From the NCBI RefSeq assembly GCF_019175385.1, contig NC_083344.1, positions 20,778,380 to 20,842,379 on the forward strand: a DNA stretch of 64,000 bases. The letters are read 5' to 3'. Both the position numbers and the translations under genes were made by a program. The notes under the pieces are model-generated. The model saw only the letters and a program-made list of their open reading frames with translations. It did no database searches and was not told where the DNA came from. Below, in pieces: positions 21,337 to 32,061 of the stretch (position 1 is its first letter; each line of letters starts with the position of its first letter). Source of the stretch: Lycium barbarum (Eukaryota > Streptophyta > Magnoliopsida > Solanales > Solanaceae).

Positions 21337-22938
21337 TCAATGGGCAGCTTATGCGAAGTCCCTCCGGAAAAGAAAGAGATGATTCATGAGCTTTACCAGC
21401 TAGCTAATCTTGGAGTACGTGTAATTGATTCGGGTAATGCAGGGATTAGTATTAACGATTCCACAATTTCGTCCTTGGATATGGAGGTGAAAGAGCGGCA
21501 ATAAGAAGATCCTCAGTTGAACCATTACAGAGACATATCTTATGAAAAAGAGAAGTCTCTATTTGAAGTTTCTATGGATGGAATTCTTAAATACCGAGAC
21601 AGGCTATGTGTACCGAATGTGGCAGAATTGCGCCGACGAATTCTAGAAGAAGCCCATTGTTCTCGGTATTCTATTCACCCAGGTGCAACCAAGATGGATC
21701 ATGATCTCAAATTGATATATTGGTGGGATGGCATGAAGAGAGACATAGCAGAATTTGTAGCCCAATGTCCAAATTACCAATAAGTAAAGATCGAACATCA
21801 AAAGCCAGGAGGATTATTGCAAGCCCTGGAAATCCCTACTTGGAAATGGGAGGTGATCAATATGGATTTTATCGTGGGGTTACCTCATTCTCGAGGTAGG
21901 TATGATTCTATATAGGTGATCGTGGATAGATTGACGAAAGCAGCTCATTTTCTTCCAGTCAGAACCAGATACACAGCGAAAGATTATACCAGGCTGTATC
22001 TTAAAGAAATTGTGCGGCTCCATGGTATTCCACTATCCATTATCACAGATAGAGGAGCACAGTTTACAACCAAGTTCTGGAAGTCCTTTCAAGAAGGTCT
22101 AGGTACCCAGGTGAGGCTTAGTACGGCATTTCATCCGCAAACCGATAGACAGGCCGAACGCACTATTCAGACTTTGGAAGATATGCTGCAGGCATGTATA
22201 CTAGATTTTGGTGGTCGCTAGGATGATCATTTGCCTCTAATCGAATTTGCATACAACAATAGCTATCATTCCAGTATTCAAATGGCTCTGTTTGAAGCTT
22301 TATATGGAAGAAAGTGTAGGTCTCCAATCGGATGGTTCGAAATAGGAGAAGTACAGCTAATAGGCCCTAAATTGATTCAGCAAACAGTAGAAAAAGTCAA
22401 GGTTATCTGAGAACAATTGTTGACAGCCCAAAGTCGCCAAAAGTCATATGCAGACAATTGCCGACGAGACTTGGAATTTCAGGTTGATGATTATGTATTT
22501 TTGAAATTATCGCCAATGAAAGGGGTGATGAGATTTGGCAAGAAAGGGAAGTTAAGTCCAAGATACATTGGACCCTATAAAATTACCCGTAAGGTGGGTC
22601 ATGTAGCCTATGAATTGGACTTGCCTTCAGAGCTTGAATCGGTCCATCTAGTCTTTCATGTTTCGATGCTCCGCAAGTGTATTAGAGATCCCATAAGGAT
22701 TGTTCCGATTGATGAAGTCCAAGTGACAGAAAAGCTGGCATATAAAGAAGTGCCCATTGCCATTCTAGACAGACAAGTACGGAGACTTCGAAATAAGGAA
22801 GTAGCTTTAGTCAAAGTCTTGTGGCGAAACAACAACTGGGAAGAAATGACTTGGGAAGCAGAAAAGAGTATGAAATCCAAGTATCCGTACTTATTCCAAC
22901 CCCCAGGAGAGATTCAAGATGAAACGCCAACAATATAA
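21337..22938 (+). pseudogene. Element B integrase with chromodomain-like C-terminus
   Basis: The N-terminal zinc-binding region has HCSRYSIHPGATK and QCPNYQ, where CPNC is expected; the last Cys is Tyr. The catalytic core shows [10 protein letters not shown] (first Asp), ITDRGAQFTTKFW (second Asp) and QAERTIQTLEDML (Glu region). The C-terminal part (22417-22938) has LSPRYIGPYKI and a chromodomain-like end (LDRQVRRLRNKEVALVKVLW, then NWEEMTWEAE). In-frame stops lie near 21502, at 21781-21783, near 21914, at 22219-22221 and near 22409; the natural end is TAA at 22936-22938. Integrase inserts the cDNA, and chromodomains of this group are linked to heterochromatin targeting. Confidence 0.92.
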
Positions 22939-23142
22939 GGTATGTATGCTTACGTTTCATGATTTTGGTCTTGTGTGGCCAATTTATAAGTTCTATTGTG
23001 TTGTGGCCCTGTGAGGCAATGATATTATGGATTGTTGTGACAGGTTGGTGTCACATATTACAGGGGAAACTCTGAGGAAATTTTCGTAGAATTCCGAGTG
23101 TTTAACATTCGAGGACGAATGTTCTAAAAGTGGGGGGGGGAA
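22939..23142 (+). promoter_or_regulatory. Element B 3' untranslated stretch, AGGA hairpin and polypurine tract
   Basis: A noncoding stretch leads to AACATTCGAGGACGAATGTT at 23104-23123 (perfect 8-bp stem, AGGA loop) and to the PPT AAAAGTGGGGGGGGGAA at 23126-23142, flush with the 3' LTR. The hairpin lies 19 nt from the LTR. Confidence 0.85.
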
Positions 23143-25710
23143 TGTTACACCTTGGAAAATTCCACGTTAATGTACAGTGAATAGGATAGCGAGGAACACG
23201 AGGTATACGATGATTCGGGTAAGTAAGAAATAGCATTTGATGGTCCTAATCGAGATTCAAAGACATGTGACAAAAAGGAAGAAGTTTGGCAAAGGAAGTA
23301 AAGGATATGTTATGTGTCGGGTAGGAATTATGAATGACGAGTTAATTATGGCATAATGATGTCTTAGATAAGGGTGATAACGTCTCTTATATTGGTATTG
23401 AGGTGTTAAACAAGTGTCAAGAAGGTTCCATAAGGATCGGAGATCAAACGAGTCGATGAGAATGAAAACGGAACAACTGGGCACTATACGGCCTAACATA
23501 CAGACCGTATAAATTATACTGGCCGTATGTGAGGCCGTATAATTAGCCAAGAGGGACACCACTCTCTGGACCAAACATACGGACACAAATACGGTCCGTA
23601 TAAAATGTACGGACCGTATGTTGGTCCGTATAAGTTGGTCGGGACAGCTTTCAATTTAATATAAAGGACCCTTTCTCATTTCATTTCATTTCATCTCCAC
23701 TATCTACACTTCAAGAAACCTCTAGAATATTCTCCATCATTTATCCATAAGAATTCAAGGGAAAACCAAGATTTACAACACCAAATCCATGAAAACAAGT
23801 GTATGAAACCTAGTCAAAGTTCATCTACACCAAGAAAACTCAAGGTGAGAGAAATAGGGTTTTGGTGCTAGAAGAGTATTTCCATTCAAGGCTTGTTCAT
23901 CCATCATCTAAGGTAAGTTTCATGACCATACCATGTTTTTTAAGGTATTGGAAGGCTAAGACACTTGAATTGTAGAAAGACATAGAAAATGGGTCATAAA
24001 TGAGTGAATAGTGTCATTATTGAATTGTTGTTGGGATGAATGATGAAAGTTGGTATGTTGTGATCGTGAATACGTTATAAATGAAATTTATACCATGGAA
24101 TAGGTATTATATGTGAGAAAACGCGATAGGGAGTCATAACCATAATCGCGGAGAAATTGAAGGGAAATGGTGAATTCTGGTAAATGTAGATAAATGATGA
24201 CTGTCGTGTGCGATATTGTGAATGTTGATATGAATTTTTGGGAGTTGATATAGAACATGAGAAAATTAGTATAAACAAAGGAAGTGCTGCCCAATTTTCT
24301 CTAGCGTTAGTAAGTCCGTTCTTATAATTGTTAGCTAATGTCGATACGAATTCTCTTGATGGTAGAACGTGTGCATTAAAGGAGAACAAGCAAGCGATAG
24401 GTTAGTTAAACGACAAAGGTATGTAAGGCTAATCCCTTCCTTCAAAGGCATGAATCTTCAAAGTTTTTCCATGATCCTCCTATATGATGCAGCTTATGAG
24501 TCCGTAAATATATCAAACTACATACGAGCATGATAATGATGATGATGAGTTAAAGTATAGAGATTCTAGAGTTCATGATACTATCCTTCTAAAACGTTAA
24601 TGATGTCATTATTGTTAACACTCACCTTATATACTATTTCCTTCAAGGTGAGGCAGAATACTTATAAATGTTCAAAATATAATCGGGGGTTCACAACCTT
24701 ATGTCACCCCGACATAGCCATAGTTGCCTTCAAAGTCTAATGTATGCTCTTAATGATAAATGTGAAATGACGCTAAGTCATGGTATGTCTATAAGATGAT
24801 CAATAATGCTAGCTTATAACAAGATTATGATATGTTCATGAGATGTGTAAAAATGATGAATTCATGAATGATTACATGATGATACGATTCCACCGCGCCA
24901 AGATGGCCGGGCATGTCACCGCTAAGGCGGGCTGCATATGATTCCACCATGCCTAAATGGTCGGGCATGTTATCGCTAAGGCGGGCTGCTATGTTTACAC
25001 CGAGCCTAGAGGGGCGGGCATGATCACCACTAGTGGGCGGCATATGATGATTACCCGGACACGGGTTAACGATGAGGATTATGATGTGATTATATATGTG
25101 ATGGGATGATATATGTACCATGATTATATAAATATACAATATGTGTACGAAATGTATTTGCCTATGAAACCCATGCAGGTTATATCTTTCTCTTATAGCT
25201 AATGATCCTTCTATTATATTTATTTCATTCATGTCTTACATACTTAGTACAATGTTCGTACTGATGTCTATTTTCTTTGGACGCTGTGTTCATGCCCACA
25301 GGTAGACAGAGAGGCGAGCTTGATCCCGACTCGTAGGAGCTGATAGCTGATTGAAAGCACTCCTTTGTTCCGGAGGTGCTTGATTATTCTTTTGTGTACA
25401 TTTGTATATGTTGGGCACGACGGGGTCCTGTCCCGTCCTTATGTCTAGTACTCCAGTAGAGGCTCGTATATACGCAGTGTGGGTTATATGGTCTCACGAG
25501 ATTGCTACTATGCATAAATGTTATTTTGATGGCCGAAAGGCTTATGTATATATATAAAGAATTTATGTTTTCAAAATGAAAGAAGATTTTCTTATAATTT
25601 GGGTATGAAATTTATAAGGGAACGTTGAATGAGTATAATGAGTAATAGAACGAGCGGTGCTCGGTGGTTAGCCCCGGGTACCCGTCGCGGCCCCTAGCTG
25701 GGTCGTGACA
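23143..25710 (+). repeat. Element B 3' LTR
   Basis: 2568 bp, homologous end to end with the 5' LTR. It differs by scattered substitutions and short indels, such as extra ATTTC units near 23680. It contains the CCGTAT array (about 23483-23640) and a TATA box at 23660-23665. Confidence 0.92.
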
Positions 25711-25715
25711 GTTGG

Positions 25716-25859
25716 TGTCATTTCGATGTCATCCCCAAATCTAAAAACCATCCTATCTCTATCCCAGAATCCGTTCTCCTCCGGGGACATTTGGCCCCAC
25801 CAAATCCGCAGTAACTTAGGTGTAGTTAGGACCATATCAAAACTCAAATTGATCGACAT
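25716..25859 (-). pseudogene. Element O ORF1 N-terminus
   Basis: The minus strand starts with Met at 25859 and reads MSINLSFDMVLTTPKLLRIW, then FWDRDRMVFRFGDDIEMTPT, and is then cut by element B. The block agrees with N-termini of the DUF7745 / plant-mobile-domain-like ORFs in Ogre-type elements. The bases just upstream (CTGTTTTGTAG then ATG) look like a 3' splice site; see the leader-intron finding. The frame resumes at 15379. Confidence 0.6.
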
Positions 25860-25893
25860 CTACAAAACAGAAACTAAAGTTAATTCCTTCCCC

Positions 25894-25925
<32 letters not shown>

Positions 25926-25985
25926 AGGCAATGGTTTCATTCATAGGCACATTTAAACTCATAAGACCGTGTTTTTCGGGTCATA
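25860..25985. other. Element O leader piece with C21 and (AC)7 tracts
   Basis: It contains a C run at 25890-25910 and (AC)7 at 25911-25924, then an AT-rich stretch up to the TSD of solo LTR D. The minus-strand polypyrimidine and TTTGTAG just before the ORF1 Met end at 25860. Confidence 0.6.
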
Positions 25986-25990
25986 GACCG

Positions 25991-28900
25991 TGTTGACCCC
26001 TAATTTTCACCTCATAAGACGCGTATTTTAATTTGCAAAATCCCCAAGTCCAAGACGGAATAAGGATGCACCCTTAAAAATCAAAATTTCAAAAATCCCA
26101 AAAAAATTACAAAATTGATGTTTGAATTACTATTTAGTGAAAACCGACGATTATGAGAAATGACGTGTTATTTACTTTACAAGCATGTTTTCAAATTAAG
26201 ACTAATATCCCGCTCCGTCTAATCCGGGAAAAGTGCTAATTAAAAGGCGACGTACGAATTACGCCTCATTTAAGCACATTTTTACGTATTTGATATTAAT
26301 CGAAACTATGTCAATATTGGGCTTGTTTTAAAGCTCGTACTTTAAAACTACGTATTATAAATTTTGTTTTTGTCAAACATTATTTTATGAGGGAGTTTTT
26401 AACTAATACGTGATTTTAAAAGTGTGTGTTTTATTTTAAAAAGGAGTATATTGTTTTAAAAAGGGGGTTTATTTCAATTAAGGGAGGGTTTAATATTACC
26501 CCCTCCCTCCATTTATTTTTTAACGCGTCATTTGTCTTTTAATCTAAAATATTATTTCTCTTTCTCATTGAGAGCAACCGATGGCGGCTAGGGTTTAACC
26601 TTGGTGGCGCCATAGCTAACCACCGTGTAACCACCATATTTCCCTTGCTTTAGCTAGTTTCAGGTATTTCCCCACCCCCTTTTGTGGTCTGGGATGCCAT
26701 GGGCGAGCCATTAAGGCTTTAGACATTTTGTGCTACCACACCACCCCAAAAGGAGGTGTGTGGTGAATTGCTCGAAGGTTGTGATCCCTCTCTTCGTACT
26801 GTGTTGGTTACATGTATGCCTTGGTTGAGATTCTAACGGTCCTATTTTTTTGTTTGTTGTTACGATTTGTTGTTTTGTGTGTGTTGGCATTCGATTCTCC
26901 ATCTGGTACGTACGATTTGATTTTGTGTTTTTATTCCTAGTACTATTTTTGCGAGAATTACGGGATTTGGGTACATTTGGGTACGATTTGCTGTAATTTT
27001 CTTTGTCCTTTACCGTTTTGAATTTGATTTTGTGATAAGGTTTTGGAATTGAGGGGGAAATTCTGTTTTAAGAGACATAGAACTTTCGATTTTCGTCCCT
27101 AGGGTTCAATTTCAATACTATAAATAGAATAGAGCTATGACATTTTTAGGGGGGAATTTTCCAATTTTGACGGCTAGGGTTCTGGTTCTTCACACTGATT
27201 TGCCTTAAACTTTACTGTTATTACACTTATACTACCATTATAATACATAAATACTACAATATATTACCATACTATAAAAAATACTACTCGAAAATACTAT
27301 ATTGTACTCTAAAAATCAAGAACAAAGGACTGTTTAAAAGATTTGAGTGCTGGTGTTGAAGATTAGTGATCCAATTCCTCCATTTTGATCTTTAACTTGC
27401 CCTACAAAAAGGTAATATCCTACCCTAGTGCATTTTATCTTTTTTTTAGCTTATTCATGTGTGTTTATGTTCATTTGATTGTTTAAAATGCATTTTTGTT
27501 ATTACTTGATGCACTTGTGGTATTGAAACTGTTGAAATATGCTCTGGACATTGTGAGTTTGTTATATTGAGGTTTAGATGGATACTTGACTCATATTGTT
27601 GTTGCTTGATCTTAAGATTAGATGGAAAATAGGTGTGATATTCGTTTTAGTCTGCAGATTACTGTTACATTAGCCATATATTTTCAGATTTTGTATGTCA
27701 TGTTGGTGTTGTTTGAACTTGTTACTGTTTTATAGAAATTTTGTAATTTTTTTATCTTATTTTAGTTATTTAAGGATCATTAGGCAGTCTGAGGATCTTG
27801 TTATGAGATTTGAAAGTTTGAAGTGCTGTTGTTTGTTGTGTTATATGATTTAAAATCCAACATGTGATTTAGAACTAGCAACAACTTTAAAATTGGCTTT
27901 ACTGTGATAAAATTGGGTTTCTTGTGTGATTTCTGTTGGTTTCAAAACTGTTTAAGTCTAAAACTTGAAGGAAGAATAGGTGTCACTGTTCTTCTGTGTT
28001 GTTTGTCTAATTTGGATTGATAGGTTTCAAAACTTGAAATTGTTGGCTCATACTAATGTCACATGAACTTTGAAATGATTTCCTTTAAAACTCATCGATT
28101 ATGGTTGGCTTTAGTGAAACAATCTTCCTTAAAATGACTTGTAAAATGTGTTTATGGGATCCTTAAATGAGTTTTGAAAATCAAGTATCTTGTTTGGTGT
28201 CTTATGAGTCTTAAACTTGTGTTTCTAGTCTCTTTTAAAACTGTGTGGTTGTAAAAATTCAAAGATAAAGACTAGTGATTTATGGGATTATTTCTGCCTT
28301 GTATGAATATTGTCTTGTCTTTCCTTGGTCCTGTTAAGTGTCCTTTAAAAGTTTGAGTTGGTTTTGGACTTGGCTTGTGGATTTTGAAACTTGTTTGAGA
28401 TTCTGAAAACTACTAGTGGAGTATGTGGTCTTTTAAAATGAGAACCTGAGTGTAAAAGATTGTTTTAGAAGGTCTATGTCACTTGTTGTTTGTCTTATTG
28501 ATTTCTGAGAGTTTAAGTGTCATTTTGAACCTTTTATATGTTGCCAATGCCTATTCTGTTAAGCTGATTAAAACAGTTAGAAGTTTAGGGAGAAGCTTAA
28601 TTTCTTGTTTTAAAACTAAGTATAGTAGGTCTAAATTAGTACTTTTGAAATTGTTTTGTGTTATTTGTGGAATTTGTTTCTCCTTTTACTTGTACATGTC
28701 AAGAATGCTCTATAATCTCTTGCTTTTGTGACTTGTGTCCTCTGGATTTGAGTTTTGGGTCACAGTTCTGGGAACTTTCATCACCTAGAGTTTAAATGTA
28801 TAGGAGAGTTAAAACTAAACCAAAAAATGTTTAAAAAGGACTAAGTGTAGGACCTGTTTTGTTTGATTGATCCTATGACTTGTGTACTTTATCCTCCATT

Positions 28901-31619
28901 CCCTGCTTGTTTGAACTATGCCATACCTGCACCATTTAGATCCTTTTCTGACTCTATGAATATGATTGTGATTATCCCAATAGAACTTCTTCTATTGTGA
29001 CTTGTTATGTTAAAACCTGACCTAAACTTGCACCTAGGATAGCATCATGTGCCCCTGAATCCTTATACTTAAACTGGATAGGCTAAAATTGCTCAGTGTT
29101 GTCACTTGAAAGCTCCCTTGTTGAAACCTGACCTATGCTCACACCTAGGAATAGTATCATGGACCATTTGGATCCTTTTTTACTTGTAGAACTTGTCTTG
29201 ATTGTCTCTAATTGGAATTTCCTTTGTTTGAAACCTGCATTGATCATTTTGATCCACACTTATGTCCTTAGTCCATTTGTGTCATCCTAAGAATAAAAAA
29301 TTGAGATTAGATCTCCATCTTAGACCTTTTTGCTAGTATCTTTATAAGACCTATTGTTGCTAGACCATTTGTATGACCTGTATTGAACCTTGACTAGTAA
29401 AACTGAGAACTTGGAACTATTTTGAACTTGTAACTTGCATCATTTGACATCTTGGTCATGTTTTGAGCTAAACTGGTTTCCTGTACTTGTAATCTTATTT
29501 CTGTGACCTTTTGTTTGGTAATCAAAGACTAAAAAATGAACATGACATTAGTTTAACTTGTTGATTAGTTTAAGAACAGACTTCTGAACTACCTTAATCC
29601 ACTCACTTGGATCATTGGCTCTTGATTTCTTAAAACTAGAAACTAGTATATTGCTCATGCCTTGTCTTGACTGTGTCTTTGGCTTGGTTTGACACTCCCT
29701 TACCCCCTATCCTTTCACTACCTTGCTACTACTTGCCCTGGTCACTTTGAATTCCCACCTTGGTTCTTTATCTATGGTGTTGTTTTCTCTATGCTACTTA
29801 ACCCCTTAAGCCTTGCCCTGCCTTACTTGTTGACTTGTAAACTGAAACCTCCTACACATTACCTTGCTTGCTTTGCAACTGGATATCTTCCTAGACTTTG
29901 TTGTCATTCTGGGATTAGCTTTTGTGACTAGATTTGAGTTTGATTAGGCCATTATGGTTCACCTAGTTGTTCTTGATAGTTGTTTGATTCTGTCATAGCT
30001 TTGAAAGTCCTAGCTTTGTTAAAATTGATTAGAAAATGTAAGTTATAGTACCCTTAAAATGAGACATTTGAGATCTGTACTTGTATTGATTTCTAGGATC
30101 TGAGATGACTAAAAGATACTGATATACACTAGTGTTATAGAGGGTATACAATCTTTGTTTTGCTCTCTATATGTATATATAGTAAGTATATTGTGTATAC
30201 TTGGGCTTTGACACTTAGTTTAATCCAGAGAATATCTTTGCTTGGACCATTCCTAGGCCATCTGGGCCTGAACACTTCATTCATTATGGACTTCCTTTAT
30301 TGATCGATTCTGATTAGCTTTATTTTGATATCTGGGCTTGGCCCAACAGTGATGTCATTAATTTTTGGCTATGTAATAATTGTATTCAATTTAAATTATT
30401 GTATTTAGTTTAATTTATGGATGTATTCTAATGTCATGTACACCCTTTATCTCTTTGTCCATCCAAAACCTTGGGCCCACTAACGTATCTAGATCGAGTC
30501 TACCCACCTTGGAGCAAAAATGGAGCATACGTATTTGGATTGGATGTCACCCGAATGCATACCTTCTTATTGGGCTTGGTCGGCCCAATTCCTCACCTTT
30601 TATTTATGCATTTAAATTCTTATTTGCATATTTATTCATAAATTGGAACCCCTAAAGATTATCCTACATTTAAAGTCACCAAAACTTGCTTTTAATACTA
30701 TGCAAAAAACCAATTTTTGAAACTTTAATATAACTTGTGACTTTAAAAGATGAAAACAGGCTAATTTGGTATGATTTGGACAAAAAATGAACAATTTCAT
30801 AAATCTTAGGACTAATATGGACATTTCTGAAATTTGAGGACTGATATTGAGAACCTGTGGACTATTAATCACTTATGGACTGATTTGGATCAAATTGAGA
30901 CTTTTTCGGGACTAAATTGGACATTGTATAAACTTATGACCATTTAAAATCTAAAAGGCTAATTTAAACTAAAAATGATTAAAGGTACTAAAACGTAAAA
31001 ATACGATTAACATACCGATAATTTTAGTATGCCTTAAAAAAACATTTTTGAAGATCTATTTTCTATACTTAGTAAAAAAAAACCTATTTTAAAACTTTTT
31101 GGGTGGGCTTATGTGCCTAGGTGTTCCAGTCCGAAACCCAAAATGCTCAATTTTGGGCAAAACTTTACCACTTTTATTTCTTGAAAGTGTTGTATTTTTG
31201 CATGAATGACTAACCTTTTATTGCGGGAATCTAAAACAAAAGCAGTTTTTATCAATAACAATTTATATTCACAAGGCATACAATTAGAACCCGTAGGTCA
31301 ACTATATTTATGGATCCTTAATATCAAGGTGCCTAACACCTTCCTCGGGCAATCACTAGAACCCTTACCCAAACTTTGGTACAGATTGATTTCTTTTAAA
31401 ACTTAACCGCTTAAATGAACCCTTTCGAACTGGTTTTCCTAACTTACCTATAAGTTATGTGGCGACTCTAAAAAATAATGTCCATTTAGAGTACCATCCA
31501 CGTAGAAGTATATTTTTTCCATTTTACCGGTACGATTGACAACCGTACTTCCCCGGGACACTTTTCTTTTTAAATGAGGCAACTGCAAATACGAATCGGA
31601 AAAAATATGACCCGCTACA
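25991..31619 (+). mobile_element. Solo LTR D, Ogre-type, 5.6 kb, TSD GACCG
   Basis: It starts TGTTGACCCCTAATTTTCACC and ends GACCCGCTACA; GACCG flanks it at 25986-25990 and 31620-31624. No internal region or second LTR is present, so it is a solo LTR left by LTR-LTR recombination. Its 3' quarter (about 31270-31480) is the inverted relative of element O's own LTR (about 32090-32340). Landmarks are TATAAATA at 27119-27126, a splice-donor-like AAAAAG|GTAATA at 27411/27412, and then a long T-rich tract (27400-30100) without frames. The 28483-28731 and 29689-29931 open stretches have no recognisable motif, and I treat them as chance. Confidence 0.9.
27119..27413 (+). promoter_or_regulatory. Candidate promoter, leader exon and splice donor in solo LTR D
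   Basis: TATAAATA at 27119-27126 is followed 285 bases later by CCTACAAAAAG|GTAATATCC. The sequence after the GT is strongly T-rich, like a plant intron. Element O's LTR has a TATA-like box and a donor at similar spacing. Inference from sequence only. Confidence 0.4.
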
Positions 31620-31624
31620 GACCG

Positions 31625-32040
31625 TACTTGACATAGGGTAGTCTCCCTATTGGGTTTGGATACGTCTAAAATATCCAAACCACCCAGTCTACTTCTCATT
31701 TAGATTTGGCTTAGCTTTAACTTAGGCATATGCAAGAGTGGGTTTTTCGAATTGACCTTAGATCCGAGCGGACTACTTGGGGTGAACCGTTGTTGGCCGT
31801 TGGGTGACCGCACACCAACTTAACGATCAACGTGTTCCAAAGAAGGGGCGTTTCGATTTTTTAGTGAAGGCAAGACCGCGATCCCGCATGTCCCTTTTGA
31901 AACCTTGTTTTTTACCAGGAGTGGCGGAGTTTATGATATGAAATGAATGACAGTTATATTTGCGGAATTTAAACACATACACAAATAAGTACAGTTAAAA
32001 ATCACATTATATTGAAACCCTTATGGTTAGAACCTATGAA
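31625..32040 (-). other. Element O leader between PBS and solo LTR D
   Basis: About 415 bp with no open frame of note. On the minus strand it follows the PBS directly and would be untranslated leader, or intron if the leader-intron model is right. Confidence 0.6.
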
Positions 32041-32059
32041 ATCCCCAGTAGAGTCGCCA
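32041..32059 (-). promoter_or_regulatory. Primer-binding site of element O (TGGCGACTC type)
   Basis: The minus strand reads TGGCGACTCTACTGGGGAT, two bases after the LTR end GTAACA (32062). TGGCGACTC...GGGGA primers are typical of Ogre elements, where tRNA-Arg is the proposed primer. This differs from the Met-type PBS of A, B and C. Confidence 0.7.
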
Positions 32060-32061
32060 TC

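Larger units (their letters stand above)
15380..25710 (+). mobile_element. Element B: Tekay-like chromovirus (Ty3/gypsy), structurally complete, TSD GTTGG
   Basis: GTTGG is duplicated at 15375-15379 and 25711-25715. LTRs 15380-17935 and 23143-25710 run from TGTTACACCTTGG to GGGTCGTGACA. Between them are the initiator-Met PBS, one continuous gag-pol frame (18130-22938), a hairpin and a PPT. The domain order gag, protease, RT, RNase H, integrase, chromodomain-like end is that of chromoviruses; the Tekay/Del label is from resemblance. The frame carries eleven premature stops but no frameshift. The LTRs differ at about five positions in their first 95 bases, so the insertion is not very recent. 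Confidence 0.92.

Noticed and set aside
25668..25859. Minus frame including the ORF1 N-terminus
   Set aside because: Only 25716-25859 is ORF1; the remainder belongs to the end of element B's LTR.
28483..29931. Open frames of about 80 codons in solo LTR D
   Set aside because: Composition-driven (T-rich), no motif, inside a region that looks like intron or LTR body.
31459..31475. TGGCGACTC on the plus strand, first taken as a primer-binding site of a head-to-head second Ogre element
   Set aside because: The GACCG duplication shows that the LTR continues to 31619, and element O's LTR has a matching internal TGGTGATTC phrase, so this is internal LTR sequence.
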